A stretch of DNA of 64,000 nt from Tissierella praeacuta_A (GCF_040396155.1 NZ_JBEBOY010000011.1:34067-98066); one strand, 5' to 3'. Shown: positions 52,665-62,746, counted from the stretch's first letter. Translations and numbers: made by a program. The notes: generated by a model from the sequence alone, not told the origin.

Positions 52665-53561
52665 GTGAAGAAAGTAAAAGTAATTTATAATCCGTCTTCT
52701 GGACGACAATCTACAGAAAGAAGAGTAGACCGTTTGTGTAAATTATTATTAGATGATGGATATCTAGTAAATAAATTTATTACACGAAAAAAAGATGACG
52801 CTATGTATGAAACTATGAAAGCATGTAAGGGAGATTGGGATATTATAATTGTCAGTGGTGGTGATGGTACGGTTAACGAAGTAGCAAAAGGCATGGTAAA
52901 AAGCGAAAGAAAAGTGCCAGTGGCTATTTTGTCTTCAGGAACTGTAAATGATTTTGCTAATTATATGAAGATTCCTAAAAACATTACAGACTTTTATAAT
53001 ATGATTAAAGAAGAAAAGTTCGTAGATGTAGATTTGGGTAAAGTCAATGATGAGTATTTTGTAAATGTGGCAGCAGGCGGAATTTTATCAAATGTAGGAT
53101 ATCAGGTTTTACCAGAGACTAAAATGGTATTAGGGAGAATGGCCTATTATATAGAAGGATTGAAAGAAGGATTAAAAGAAATAACTCTTCAAAATTTTGA
53201 GCCTATAGAATTAAATATAGAAAGTGAAGAATATTCTTTAGATGAGGAAGTATTGTTATTTATAATATCAAATAGTTCTTCAATTGGAGGATTTAAGAAA
53301 TTAGCACCAAAGGCAGATGTTGAGGATGGATTATTAGATATAGTAATTATAAAAAAATCAGGTGTACAAGATTTAGCAAATATATTTATCAATATATTTA
53401 GTGGAGATCATGTTAATCATCAAAATGTTTTATATTTTAAATCAAGGCGGGTAAAATTAACTACTAAGCAGGATGTACCTATTGATATAGATGGAGAATA
53501 TGGAGGTAAACTTCCTGCAACTTTTGAGATTGTACCAAAAGCATTTAGGATTATAGTATAA
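52665..53561 (+). CDS. YegS/BmrU-type lipid kinase
   Basis: 298 residues from GTG 52665 (AAAGGTTGATATTT upstream, and M-K-K-V-K-V-I-Y-N-P-S-S-G is the normal family start; the frame is open upstream to 52614). Diacylglycerol kinase catalytic domain: IIVSGGDGTVNEVAKG, ILSSGTVNDFANYM, and the late DIDGEYGGKLPATFEI. Phosphorylates diacylglycerol or related lipids at the membrane. Confidence 0.88.
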   Translation: MKKVKVIYNPSSGRQSTERRVDRLCKLLLDDGYLVNKFITRKKDDAMYETMKACKGDWDIIIVSGGDGTVNEVAKGMVKSERKVPVAILSSGTVNDFANYMKIPKNITDFYNMIKEEKFVDVDLGKVNDEYFVNVAAGGILSNVGYQVLPETKMVLGRMAYYIEGLKEGLKEITLQNFEPIELNIESEEYSLDEEVLLFIISNSSSIGGFKKLAPKADVEDGLLDIVIIKKSGVQDLANIFINIFSGDHVNHQNVLYFKSRRVKLTTKQDVPIDIDGEYGGKLPATFEIVPKAFRIIV

Positions 53562-53601
53562 GTTAGACTATAATCTTTGTAAGACAAAGAGGAGGATTTT
53601 A

Positions 53602-54048
53602 ATGGATGAAAATGTAAGCTGTGAAAATGTAGCGAATATAGAAAAACACCTAAGGAAGGTAGATTATATTATAAGGATAAAAGGTAGGGAAATATTGTCT
53701 GATTTCAATATTACTGTGCCACAGTTTTCAGCTTTACAGATTCTGATACATTATGGAGATATGACTATTGGAGAACTTAGCCAAAAGATGGCCCTTGCAT
53801 GTAGTACTATTACAGATCTTATAGATAGAATGGAAAAAGCCGATTTGGTAGTAAGAAAAAAGGATGAAAAAGATAAGAGAGTTGTAAGGGTAGAAGTGTT
53901 GCCTAAGGGCTATGATATTTTGGAGAAGGTACTTAATAAACGGATTGGTTTTTTATTGGGCAAATTAAGTGATTTTAGTGATGAGGATAAAAATAAGTTA
54001 AATCTAGGATTAAAGGCTTTATACGAAGCTATGAAAGATGAATTATAA
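53602..54048 (+). CDS. MarR-family regulator
   Basis: 148 residues with the winged helix LTVPQF-like IT-V-P-Q-F-S-A-L, TIGELSQKMALACSTITDLIDRMEKADLV and wing KKDEKDKRVVRVEVL. It lies 40 bp after the lipid kinase gene. Target genes cannot be told. Confidence 0.88.
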   Translation: MDENVSCENVANIEKHLRKVDYIIRIKGREILSDFNITVPQFSALQILIHYGDMTIGELSQKMALACSTITDLIDRMEKADLVVRKKDEKDKRVVRVEVLPKGYDILEKVLNKRIGFLLGKLSDFSDEDKNKLNLGLKALYEAMKDEL

Positions 54049-54251
54049 AAATACTAGGAAAGTCTATGGATAAGCAATTCTCTAAAAAAATAAAGGATTT
54101 GCTTCTAATAGTTTTAATTTCTCTAAAGATTTCAGAAATATATTTATAGTCATAATTATAAATAAAAATGTTTACTATTTTATTTTATAATATGATATAA
54201 TAGATAAAAGGTTTAGAAAAATTTCCATAATTTGAAAAAGTAGGGGAGATT

Positions 54252-54308
54252 ATGTCTAAAAGTTTATACACTTTAAGAAAATTTATTAAATTTAAAAACC
54301 ACAGATAA
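54252..54308 (+). CDS. 18-codon leader-type ORF before hutH
   Basis: ATG 54252 follows AGGGGAGATT, a good ribosome binding site. The peptide MSKSLYTLRKFIKFKNHR ends at TAA 54306-54308. Its last codons (Asn-His-Arg) form the 5' arm of the terminator hairpin at 54294-54321. The arrangement is that of a transcription attenuator, although only one His codon is present. Confidence 0.5.
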   Translation: MSKSLYTLRKFIKFKNHR

Positions 54309-54323
54309 TTCTGTGGTTTTTTA
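54294..54323 (+). terminator. Terminator/attenuator hairpin upstream of hutH
   Basis: Perfect 12-base arms (54294-54305 and 54310-54321), TAAT loop, T-run. It lies 57 bp before the hutH start and overlaps the end of the leader ORF. Confidence 0.85.
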
Positions 54324-54379
54324 AATACACTTTAATTAAGTAATGGAATATATTAATGAAATTGAATGGAGGGCTGTTT

Positions 54380-55909
54380 ATGGAAAAAGTATTTATTGAC
54401 GGTAACAGTTTAACTTTAGATGAATTTATAAAAGTAACTAGGTTAGGCGCAGAAGTTGAATTATGTCAAGAGGCAGTGTCAAAAGTAAAAAAAGCTAGAG
54501 CATTAGTAGATAAGTTTGTAGATGAAAATAAGGTTGTTTATGGTATAACTACTGGATTTGGAAAATTTAGTGATGTAGTTATAACTGGTGAGGAAACAAA
54601 GATATTGCAAAGAAATCTTATAATGAGTCACTCCTGTGGAGTAGGTAATCCTTTAGATGAAGATATAGTTAGAGGTATTATGCTCCTTAGAGCAAATGCT
54701 CTATCTAAGGGCTTTTCAGGAATAAGACTATCTACCTTAAATACTTTAGTTGAAATGTTAAATAAAAAAGTTCATCCGATTATTCCAGAAAAAGGCTCAT
54801 TAGGTTCTAGCGGTGACTTAGCGCCATTGTCTCATATGGTGTTGGTTATGATAGGAGAAGGAGAAGCTATATATCAAGGAAAAAGAATGTCAGGGAAAGA
54901 AGCAATGGAAAAAGCAAATATCCCAACTATTGAACTAACTTCTAAAGAAGGATTAGCATTAATTAATGGAACTCAGGTTATGACTTCAGTAGGTGCGTTA
55001 ACAATATATGATGCTATGATGCTTAGTAAAACAGCTGATATTGCTGCATCGTTAACAATTGAAGCCTTAAATGGAATAACTGATGCCTTTGATTCTAGAG
55101 TTCATAATGTAAGAGCTCATGAAGGCCAAATTAATACAGGTAAGAACCTACTAGCATTATTAGAAGACAGTTCAATGACTACTAGACAGGGAGAAATTAG
55201 GGTACAAGATGCTTATTCACTAAGGTGTATACCTCAAATACATGGTGGAAGTAAAGATTGTTTTAAATATGTAAAAGAAAAAATTGAAATTGAAATGAAT
55301 TCTGCAACTGATAATCCTTTAATTTTTGTTAATGAGGAAGAAGTTATTTCAGGTGGAAATTTCCATGGGCAGCCAATGGCTTTAAGCTTCGATTTTTTAG
55401 GCATAGGATTATCTGAATTAGCTAACTTATCTGAAAGAAGACTTGAGAGATTAGTGAATCCTTCATTAAGTAACGGTTTACCTGCATTCTTGGTGAATAA
55501 AGGAGGACTTAATTCAGGATTTATGATAGTTCAGTATTCAGCAGCATCCTTAGTATCAGAAAATAAAGTATTAGCACATCCAGCTAGTGTAGATTCTATA
55601 CCGTCATCTGCTAATCAAGAAGACCATGTATCCATGGGGACTATTGCAGCAAGAAAAGCTAGAGAAATAATGGGAAATGTTAGAAAAGTTATTGCTATGG
55701 AAATTTTAGCTGCTTGCCAAGCAATTGATTTAAGAGGTAATAAAGGATTAGGGAAGGGAAGCAAAATAGCTTACAATATAATAAGAGATAATGTTGAATT
55801 TATCGAAGATGATAGAGTGATGTATTTAGATATTAATAAATGTGAGGATATAATTAAATCTGAGAAAATAGTAAATAAGATTGAAGAGGAAATAGGAATA
55901 TTACTATAA
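54380..55909 (+). CDS. hutH: Histidine ammonia-lyase HutH
   Basis: 509 residues from ATG 54380 (GGAGGGCTGTTT upstream). Deaminates histidine to urocanate. VVYGITTGFGKF carries the catalytic Tyr; the MIO prosthetic group should arise from the tripeptide in GSLGSSGDLAPLSH, here Ser-Ser-Gly rather than Ala-Ser-Gly. QDAYSLRCIPQIHG and NPSLSNGLP follow. First gene of hutH-hutU-ftcD-hutI. A possible attenuator precedes it. Confidence 0.95.
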   Translation: MEKVFIDGNSLTLDEFIKVTRLGAEVELCQEAVSKVKKARALVDKFVDENKVVYGITTGFGKFSDVVITGEETKILQRNLIMSHSCGVGNPLDEDIVRGIMLLRANALSKGFSGIRLSTLNTLVEMLNKKVHPIIPEKGSLGSSGDLAPLSHMVLVMIGEGEAIYQGKRMSGKEAMEKANIPTIELTSKEGLALINGTQVMTSVGALTIYDAMMLSKTADIAASLTIEALNGITDAFDSRVHNVRAHEGQINTGKNLLALLEDSSMTTRQGEIRVQDAYSLRCIPQIHGGSKDCFKYVKEKIEIEMNSATDNPLIFVNEEEVISGGNFHGQPMALSFDFLGIGLSELANLSERRLERLVNPSLSNGLPAFLVNKGGLNSGFMIVQYSAASLVSENKVLAHPASVDSIPSSANQEDHVSMGTIAARKAREIMGNVRKVIAMEILAACQAIDLRGNKGLGKGSKIAYNIIRDNVEFIEDDRVMYLDINKCEDIIKSEKIVNKIEEEIGILL

Positions 55910-55921
55910 GGGGGAGATTTT

Positions 55922-57949
55922 ATGAATAAGAATTTTCAAATTTCTGAAGCTATGACTATTAAGCTGGGAAATGAATTGCCACCAGCACCTAAATTTGAAG
56001 CTGGCATAAGAAGAGCTCCAAAGCGAGAATTAAACCTATCTCAAAGAGAAATAGAAATTGCACTTAAAAATGCCCTAAGGTATATACCTGAAGAACTGCA
56101 TGAGAAATTGGCACCAGAGTTTCTAGACGAATTATTTACTCATGGAAGGATTTATGGATATAGATATAGACCAGAAGGTAGAATTAAAGGAAGATCAATT
56201 GACGAATATAAAAGTAAATGTATAGAAGGAAAAGCATTTCAAGTAATGATTGATAATAATCTTGATTTCGATGTGGCATTATATCCATATGAACTAGTTA
56301 CTTATGGAGAAACAGGTCAAGTTTGTCAGAACTGGATGCAATATAGACTGATTAAAAAATACTTGGAGGAATTAACAGATGATCAAACTTTAGTAGTAGC
56401 ATCAGGTCATCCAGTTGGGTTATTTAGATCATCCCTTACAAGTCCTAGAGTAATTATTACTAATGCACTTATGGTAGGTGCTTTTGATGATCAAGAACAT
56501 TGGATAAAGGCACAAGCTATGGGAGTTGCAAACTATGGACAAATGACAGCGGGTGGCTGGATGTATATTGGACCTCAAGGAATTGTTCATGGAACATATA
56601 ATACGATTTTAAATGCAGGAAGGATGAAACTTGGAATAAAGAGTGAAGGTGATTTAAGAGGACATTTATTTGTAAGTTCCGGGTTAGGCGGTATGAGTGG
56701 AGCGCAAGGTAAAGCAAGTAAGATAGCTAACGGAGTAGGAATTATAGCGGAAGTAGATTTTTCCAGGATAAAAACTAGATTAGATCAAGGGTGGATAGAT
56801 AAATGCTTTGATGATCTAAAAGAACTATTTGAATATACAGATGAAGCAATGGCTAAAAAAGAAGCAGTAGCAATTGCATACCACGGTAATATTGTAGACT
56901 TACTAGAATATGCAGTAAATAATAATATTAAAATTGAATTATTATCAGATCAGACTTCATGTCATGCTCCTTATGATGGAGGATATTGTCCACAGGGATT
57001 AAGCTTTGAAGAAAGAACTGAAATGATAGAAAAAGATAAGCAAGGATTTATTAAACGAGTAAATGAATCTTTAATACATCATTTTGAATTAATTAGAAAA
57101 TTAGTAGAAAGAGGAACTTATTTCTTTGATTATGGAAATAGCTTTATGAAAGCTGTTTATGATGCAGGAGCAAAGGATATTTCTAAAAATGGAATAGACG
57201 AATCAGAAGGATTTATATTCCCATCTTATGTAGAGGATATTATGGGACCTATGTTATTTGATTATGGATATGGACCTTTTAGATGGGTTTGCTTAAGTGG
57301 AAAACAGGAAGATTTAATTAAAACAGATAAGGCAGCTATGGATTGTATAGATCCAAATAGAAGAGGTCAAGATAGGGATAATTATATTTGGATAAGGGAT
57401 GCAGAGGCTAATGGACTTGTAGTAGGTACTCAAGCTAGAATTTTATACCAAGATGCATTAGGTAGAACGGAAATAGCATTAAAATTTAATGAAATGGTAA
57501 GAAACAAAGAGGTAGGTCCTATAATGTTAGGTAGAGACCATCACGATACTGGAGGTACAGATTCACCATTTAGAGAGACTGCTAATATTAAAGATGGTAG
57601 CAATATTATGGCAGATATGGCTACACAATGTTTTGCTGGTAATGCAGCTAGAGGTATGAGTCTTATTGCGCTTCATAATGGTGGAGGAGTAGGCATAGGT
57701 AAATCTATTAATGGTGGTTTCGGAATGGTGTTAGATGGTTCTGAAAGAGTAGATAATATTCTTAAAACCTCAATGCCATGGGATGTAATGGGTGGAGTAG
57801 CAAGAAGAGCATGGGCTAGAAATGAAAACTCAATATCTACTTGTATCGAATATAACAATAAGTTTAAAGATACTGACCATATTACGATTCCATATGTAGC
57901 AGATGATGATTTAGTTAAAAAATTAGTTGAAGATAAATTGAAAAAATAA
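55922..57949 (+). CDS. hutU: Urocanate hydratase HutU (long form)
   Basis: 675 residues; converts urocanate to imidazolonepropionate using tightly bound NAD. Recognisable blocks: CQNWMQYRLIKKYLEELTDDQTLVVASGHPVGLFRS, MTAGGWMYIGPQGIVHGTY, SGLGGMSGAQGKA, SDQTSCHAPYDGGY and GRDHHDTGGTDSPFRET. About 120 residues longer than the classical 550-residue enzyme of Pseudomonas or Bacillus; this is the longer form known from anaerobic Firmicutes and others. 12 bp after hutH. Confidence 0.94.
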   Translation: MNKNFQISEAMTIKLGNELPPAPKFEAGIRRAPKRELNLSQREIEIALKNALRYIPEELHEKLAPEFLDELFTHGRIYGYRYRPEGRIKGRSIDEYKSKCIEGKAFQVMIDNNLDFDVALYPYELVTYGETGQVCQNWMQYRLIKKYLEELTDDQTLVVASGHPVGLFRSSLTSPRVIITNALMVGAFDDQEHWIKAQAMGVANYGQMTAGGWMYIGPQGIVHGTYNTILNAGRMKLGIKSEGDLRGHLFVSSGLGGMSGAQGKASKIANGVGIIAEVDFSRIKTRLDQGWIDKCFDDLKELFEYTDEAMAKKEAVAIAYHGNIVDLLEYAVNNNIKIELLSDQTSCHAPYDGGYCPQGLSFEERTEMIEKDKQGFIKRVNESLIHHFELIRKLVERGTYFFDYGNSFMKAVYDAGAKDISKNGIDESEGFIFPSYVEDIMGPMLFDYGYGPFRWVCLSGKQEDLIKTDKAAMDCIDPNRRGQDRDNYIWIRDAEANGLVVGTQARILYQDALGRTEIALKFNEMVRNKEVGPIMLGRDHHDTGGTDSPFRETANIKDGSNIMADMATQCFAGNAARGMSLIALHNGGGVGIGKSINGGFGMVLDGSERVDNILKTSMPWDVMGGVARRAWARNENSISTCIEYNNKFKDTDHITIPYVADDDLVKKLVEDKLKK

Positions 57950-57965
57950 TTATAGGGGGATATAT

Positions 57966-58862
57966 ATGGCTAGAATTATTCAATGTGTACCTAATTTTAG
58001 TGAAGGAAGAGATAAATCAATTATTGAGAAAATAGTTGAAGAAGTTAGAGTGGTTGAAGATGTAAAACTATTAGATTATTCTATGGACAAGGATCATAAT
58101 CGTACAGTTGTTACTTTTATAGGTGAACCTGAAAAGGTAATCGAAGCAGCTTTTAATGCATGTAAAATGGCATCACAATTAGTAGATATGAGAAATCATA
58201 CAGGAGAACATCCTAGAATGGGTGCAACAGATGTTATACCATTGATTCCAATATCAGATGTTACAATGGAAGAATGTGTTGAACTATCAAAAAAATTGGG
58301 TAAGAAAATAGGAGAAGAACTTAATATATCAGTATATTTATATGAGAAATCAGCGGCATCTTTAAGTCGTGAGAATCTAGCTGATGTAAGACGTGGACAA
58401 TATGAAGGAATGGCAGCTAAATTAAAGGGAAAAGAATGGACTCCAGATTTCGGACCAGTAGAATTAAACGAAAAGGCAGGAGTAACAGCAGTTGGAGCTA
58501 GAATGCCTTTAGTAGCATTTAATGTAAATTTAGGAACAGATGATATTAGTGTGGCTAAAAATATTGCGAAATCTGTAAGAGCAAGTAGTGGAGGATTTAA
58601 ATATTGTAAGGCACTTGGTATAGAAATAAAAGAAAGAGGAATAGTTCAAGTTACTATGAACATGGTAGATTACACTAAAACTCCACTGTTTAGAGTGTTT
58701 GATACAATAGAGAGAGAAGCTAGAAGATATGGAGTAAATGTTATAGGTAGTGAAATAATAGGATTATTGCCTATGGCAGCAATGATAGATGTAGCAGACT
58801 ATTATTTAAGAGTAGAGAATTTTGACCATAGTCAGATTTTAGAAAAAAGAATGATGGAATAA
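57966..58862 (+). CDS. ftcD: Glutamate formimidoyltransferase
   Basis: 298 residues with both formiminotransferase subdomains (IIQCVPNFSEGRD, HNRTVVTFIGEP, RMGATDVIPLIP; VGARMPLVAFNVNLGT, VQVTMNMVDYTKTPLFRVF) and no cyclodeaminase domain. Transfers the formimino group from formiminoglutamate to tetrahydrofolate, releasing glutamate. Its presence instead of hutG shows which branch of histidine degradation is used. A cyclodeaminase gene (fchA) is not in this window. Confidence 0.94.
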   Translation: MARIIQCVPNFSEGRDKSIIEKIVEEVRVVEDVKLLDYSMDKDHNRTVVTFIGEPEKVIEAAFNACKMASQLVDMRNHTGEHPRMGATDVIPLIPISDVTMEECVELSKKLGKKIGEELNISVYLYEKSAASLSRENLADVRRGQYEGMAAKLKGKEWTPDFGPVELNEKAGVTAVGARMPLVAFNVNLGTDDISVAKNIAKSVRASSGGFKYCKALGIEIKERGIVQVTMNMVDYTKTPLFRVFDTIEREARRYGVNVIGSEIIGLLPMAAMIDVADYYLRVENFDHSQILEKRMME

Positions 58863-58871
58863 GGTGATATA

Positions 58872-60146
58872 ATGAAAGCTACATTAGTTATAAAAAATAT
58901 AGATAATTTAATAACCTTAAAAGGAGATAATAAACCTAGAGTTAAGGAATCTTTAAAAGACATCGGCATAATAAAAAATGGGACACTAGCCTTAAATGGT
59001 GAGAAGATAATTTATGTAGGTGAGGGAGAACTGCCATCAGATATTATATTAGATGAAAATACAGTGGTTTTAGATGGCACTGGTAAGACAGTAACTCCAG
59101 GATTAGTAGACTCTCATACTCATTTAGTCCATGGTGGTTCACGAGAAAATGAGTTAGCTATGAGGTTAAAGGGAGTACCTTATTTAGATATATTGGCAGC
59201 AGGTGGAGGCATTCATTCTACAGTTAAATCAACTAGAGAGGCAACATTTGAGCAACTATATAATAAGGCAAAGAAAAGTTTAGATACTATGCTTGGATTT
59301 GGAGTAACAACAGTAGAATCAAAGAGTGGATATGGAATAGAGGATTTTGGCACTGAATTAAAACAATTGGAAGTCGCTGATAAATTAAATGACAATCATC
59401 CTATTGATATTGTTTCAACATTTATGGCAGCTCATGCTATACCTAAAGATTATAAAGATAATCCAGATGATTTTGTAGAAATTATTATTAGAGATATGCT
59501 TCCAGAAGTAGCTAAAAGAAAATTAGCAAAGTTCTGCGATGTATTTTGTGAAGAAGGAGTATTTACTATAGAACAATCTAGAAAAATTTTACTTGCTGCT
59601 AGGGAATATGACATGGAGCCTAAATTACATGCTGACGAAATTGAGCCTTTAGGTGGAGCAGAATTGGCAGCTGAAATAGGCTGTATTACAGCAGATCATT
59701 TGATAGCTGCCAGTGATATAGGAATTGAAAAAATGGCTGAAAAAGGTGTTATAGCAAATTTGCTTCCAGGTACTAGTTTTAACTTACAAACTGGGAAATT
59801 TGCTAGGGCTAGATATATGATAGAGAAAGGAGTACCAGTATCTTTATCTACAGACTATAATCCAGGCAGCTGTCCAACGGAAAACTTACAACTTATAATG
59901 AGTTTTGCATCCTTAATTATGAAATTAACTCCAGAGGAAGTAATAACTGGTGTAACTATTAATGGAGCTGCAGCTCTTGGATTAGAGAAGAAAATTGGCA
60001 GTTTAGAAATAGGAAAAAAAGGTGATATAGTAGTTTTCGATGCACCAAATTTAGAATATATTCTATATCACTTTGGAGTAAACCATGTGGATACAGTAGT
60101 TAAAAACGGAAAAATCGTATATAGGGATAAAAAGATTATTGTTTAA
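58872..60146 (+). CDS. hutI: Imidazolonepropionase HutI
   Basis: 424-residue amidohydrolase opening the imidazolone ring to formiminoglutamate. Metal site in GLVDSHTHLVHGGSRENE, then GGGIHSTVKSTREA, GVTTVESKSGYG, FMAAHAIP, KLHADEIEPLGG, ADHLIAAS and the Asp in STDYNPGSCPTENL. Last gene of the hut operon (10 bp after ftcD) with a terminator 20 bp downstream. Confidence 0.95.
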   Translation: MKATLVIKNIDNLITLKGDNKPRVKESLKDIGIIKNGTLALNGEKIIYVGEGELPSDIILDENTVVLDGTGKTVTPGLVDSHTHLVHGGSRENELAMRLKGVPYLDILAAGGGIHSTVKSTREATFEQLYNKAKKSLDTMLGFGVTTVESKSGYGIEDFGTELKQLEVADKLNDNHPIDIVSTFMAAHAIPKDYKDNPDDFVEIIIRDMLPEVAKRKLAKFCDVFCEEGVFTIEQSRKILLAAREYDMEPKLHADEIEPLGGAELAAEIGCITADHLIAASDIGIEKMAEKGVIANLLPGTSFNLQTGKFARARYMIEKGVPVSLSTDYNPGSCPTENLQLIMSFASLIMKLTPEEVITGVTINGAAALGLEKKIGSLEIGKKGDIVVFDAPNLEYILYHFGVNHVDTVVKNGKIVYRDKKIIV

Positions 60147-60162
60147 ATTAAATTAAGCTATC

Positions 60163-60212
60163 AAGACCTTTAACTTGCAATTATAATTACAAGTTAGGGG
60201 TCTTTTTCTTTT
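60163..60212 (+). terminator. Terminator of the hut operon
   Basis: Near-perfect stem with arms AGACCTTTAACTTG and CAAGTTAGGGGTCT and a TTTTTCTTTT tail. Confidence 0.85.
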
Positions 60213-60457
60213 AAATTCAATTCTAAAAGACTATATGAATATGGAAAATATTGTAATATACTAATTATTAGATTCAATTTAATCTCAAATCATTATTGAA
60301 ACGGCATGAAAAATATGGACTCTTTAGTCAAAAAAGTATATGATAGATAATAGTGGATTTAATGAGTGGATAAGTTTTAAATAGTATTTTATATCTATCG
60401 ACGATATAAATACAATTCAAGAAAAATACATTTATAAAATAAAGGGAGGTATAATTA
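60213..60457. other. Intergenic region before cheW
   Basis: No gene. The segment near 60386-60412 (TAGT, 14 bp, GACGATAT) faintly resembles a SigD-type motility promoter, which would suit CheW, but the match is weak. Confidence 0.25.
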
Positions 60458-60916
60458 GTGGCTGAAAATCAATATGTGGTTTTTAAATTGGGTAAAGGTG
60501 AATTTGGTATTGATATAATGAATGTAAAGGAGATTGGCTCCTATGAGGAATCTATTTCTTTACCTAATACACCATCATTTATTGAAGGTGTTATAAATTA
60601 TAGGGGAAATGTTATCCCTATTATTAACTTAAAAAAAAGATTATTATTAGGAGAATTTGAGGTAACAAAAGACACTAGAATTATAGTTATCAATTTAGAT
60701 GAAAAAGAAATTGGCTTTATAGTAGATGAAGCATCTCAAACTGTTAGGGTAAATGATGAGCAAATAGATCCAGCTCCTTCATTTATTAGTGGGGTGGATA
60801 AGAAATATATAACAGGTGTTGGAAAATTAGATGAAAAAAGACTTTTGATTCTAATAGATCTTAAAAAGATTTTATCAGAGGATGAGATAGAGGAAATACA
60901 GAACCTAGAGGTTTAG
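60458..60916 (+). CDS. cheW: CheW-like chemotaxis adaptor
   Basis: 152 residues from GTG 60458 (GGGAGGTATAATTA upstream). A single CheW/SH3-like domain: YVVFKLGKGEFGIDIMNVKEI, PSFIEGVINYRGNVIPIINL, RIIVINLDEKEIGFIVDEAS and the end LLILIDLKKIL. CheW links receptors to CheA. Placement directly before DegS/DegU, not with cheA or receptors, recurs in some Firmicutes and suggests a link of this kinase to chemoreceptor-type input (inference). Confidence 0.9.
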   Translation: MAENQYVVFKLGKGEFGIDIMNVKEIGSYEESISLPNTPSFIEGVINYRGNVIPIINLKKRLLLGEFEVTKDTRIIVINLDEKEIGFIVDEASQTVRVNDEQIDPAPSFISGVDKKYITGVGKLDEKRLLILIDLKKILSEDEIEEIQNLEV

Positions 60917-60922
60917 TACAGT

Positions 60923-62083
60923 ATGGAATCAAAGCAAATGAGTATACAAAGATTAAATGAAATATTAGAATCTACTATTGATGCCATAAATGGAACTAAA
61001 GATGAAGTGTTTGAGATTGTCAATCATTTAAGATCAGAATATAAAAGATTAGAAGATGAGCATAAATCTCTACAAATTAAGATTAAAGCTGTGTTCAACC
61101 AAGTGGAGAGATTAGAGGAACTCGATAAAAAAAGTCGTATGAATTTATCTCATAAGAACAAGAATTTTCAATTGTTTGATGAAAATGATATGAGAGATGC
61201 TTATGACTTAGCTAATGGAATTAGGATAGAGCTTTTATTAAAGAGAGAAGAGGAAAAAAATCTTATAGAGAGAAGAAAAGAAATCGAAATGAGATTAAAG
61301 AACTCTTACGAAGTATATAATAAAGCAGAAAATATTAATAAACAAATAGCTGTTGCTGTAGAATATTTAATGGGCAATGCAGGAAATATTGCAGTAACTG
61401 TAGATGAATTAAGTAAGAAACATTATTTGAATATTAAAATCTTAGAAGCTCAAGAAGAAGAAAGAAGTAGATTGGCCAGAGATATTCATGATGGACCAGC
61501 GCAATCCTTAGCAAATGTTATAGTAAAGGCTGAATTATGCGAAAAACTCTTAGACATAGATAAAGATAGATCAAAAAATGAAATTCATAACTTAAAAGAG
61601 GTAATTAGGTGGACTTTAAAAGATGTTAGAAAGATAATATATGATTTAAGGCCTATGTCTTTAGATGATCTGGGACTTATTCCAACATTGGAAAGATATA
61701 TATCTTTATTTGAAGAAGACACTGGAATAGATGTGATTCTTAAGACAAGTGGAAAATTTGATGATTTAGAGCCGGTTATACAAATAGCTATTTTCAGAAT
61801 TATTCAAGAATCTTTGAGTAATATTAGAAAGCATGCGAAAGCGAAATCTGCTTCCATTATAATTGAAAAATGCCTATCTAAAGTTAATGTCTCTATCAAG
61901 GATGATGGGATAGGATTTGATATAGAAGATTATAGACAGAGACCAAATGTAGTGTCAGGCGGATTTGGATTAATGAATATAAAAGAAAGAGTCGAATTAT
62001 TAAATGGAAGCCTCCACATAACATCTTCTTTAAATTTAGGAACTAAAATAAGCTTATTCATACCTTTAGATGGGGAGGACTAG
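60923..62083 (+). CDS. degS: DegS-like cytoplasmic sensor histidine kinase
   Basis: 386 residues, no membrane helix. Long N-terminal coiled coil (about 20-140), HisKA_3 dimerisation with EEERSRLARDIHDGPAQSLANV (phospho-His near 188), YDLRPMSLDDLGLIPTL, and a HATPase with ESLSNIRKHAKA and DDGIGFD, GGFGLMNIKERV. DegS architecture. Paired with DegU 3 bp downstream and preceded 6 bp upstream by cheW. Confidence 0.92.
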   Translation: MESKQMSIQRLNEILESTIDAINGTKDEVFEIVNHLRSEYKRLEDEHKSLQIKIKAVFNQVERLEELDKKSRMNLSHKNKNFQLFDENDMRDAYDLANGIRIELLLKREEEKNLIERRKEIEMRLKNSYEVYNKAENINKQIAVAVEYLMGNAGNIAVTVDELSKKHYLNIKILEAQEEERSRLARDIHDGPAQSLANVIVKAELCEKLLDIDKDRSKNEIHNLKEVIRWTLKDVRKIIYDLRPMSLDDLGLIPTLERYISLFEEDTGIDVILKTSGKFDDLEPVIQIAIFRIIQESLSNIRKHAKAKSASIIIEKCLSKVNVSIKDDGIGFDIEDYRQRPNVVSGGFGLMNIKERVELLNGSLHITSSLNLGTKISLFIPLDGED

Positions 62084-62086
62084 ATA

Positions 62087-62746
62087 ATGAAGGAAAAAAT
62101 TATTAGGGTTGTAATTGCTGATGACCATGCATTGATAAGAGAAGGAATAAAACAAATATTAGAATTAGAAAAGGATATAGAGGTCATTGGACAAGCAGGC
62201 GATGGTGAAGAGGCATTTACTATGGCAATGGAATTAAATCCAGATATAATATTATTAGATATAAATATGCCTAAATTAAATGGAATAGAAACTCTAAAGA
62301 AATTTAAGGACATGGGTATAAAATCAAAGGTTATTATTCTTACTATACATGAAGACAAAGAATACATTTTAAATACATTGAAACTAGGTGCAAATGGATA
62401 TATGCTGAAGGATTCAAGTGCAGATAGTTTAATTAGAGGGATTCATAGTGTTGCAAGGGGGGAAAAATATATACAATCAAGTGTTGCAGAATTAGTCAGT
62501 AAATCCTCCAACTGCGATGAATATTTTAATGTTAGCATTGAGAAAATTAATTCACTTACAAAGCGAGAGTATGAAGTACTTATTTTAATAGCTGAGGGTT
62601 TAAATAATAAAGATATTGCGGATAGTTTATATATAAGTGAAAAAACTGTAAAAAATCATGTATCAAATATATTTAAAAAGCTTGATTTGAATGATAGAGT
62701 TCAAGCAGCAATATTTGCATATAAAAACAATATAAAAAAATTATAA
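62087..62746 (+). CDS. degU: DegU-like NarL-family response regulator
   Basis: 219 residues. Receiver domain with VVIADDHALIREG, phospho-Asp in IILLDINMPKLNG, Thr in ILTIHED and Lys in YMLKDSS; LuxR-type HTH at about 155-215 (LTKREYEVLILIAEGLNNKDIADSLYISEKTVKNHVSNIFKKL). Partner of the DegS-like kinase. Target genes unknown; DegU controls exoenzymes and motility in Bacillus. Confidence 0.92.
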   Translation: MKEKIIRVVIADDHALIREGIKQILELEKDIEVIGQAGDGEEAFTMAMELNPDIILLDINMPKLNGIETLKKFKDMGIKSKVIILTIHEDKEYILNTLKLGANGYMLKDSSADSLIRGIHSVARGEKYIQSSVAELVSKSSNCDEYFNVSIEKINSLTKREYEVLILIAEGLNNKDIADSLYISEKTVKNHVSNIFKKLDLNDRVQAAIFAYKNNIKKL

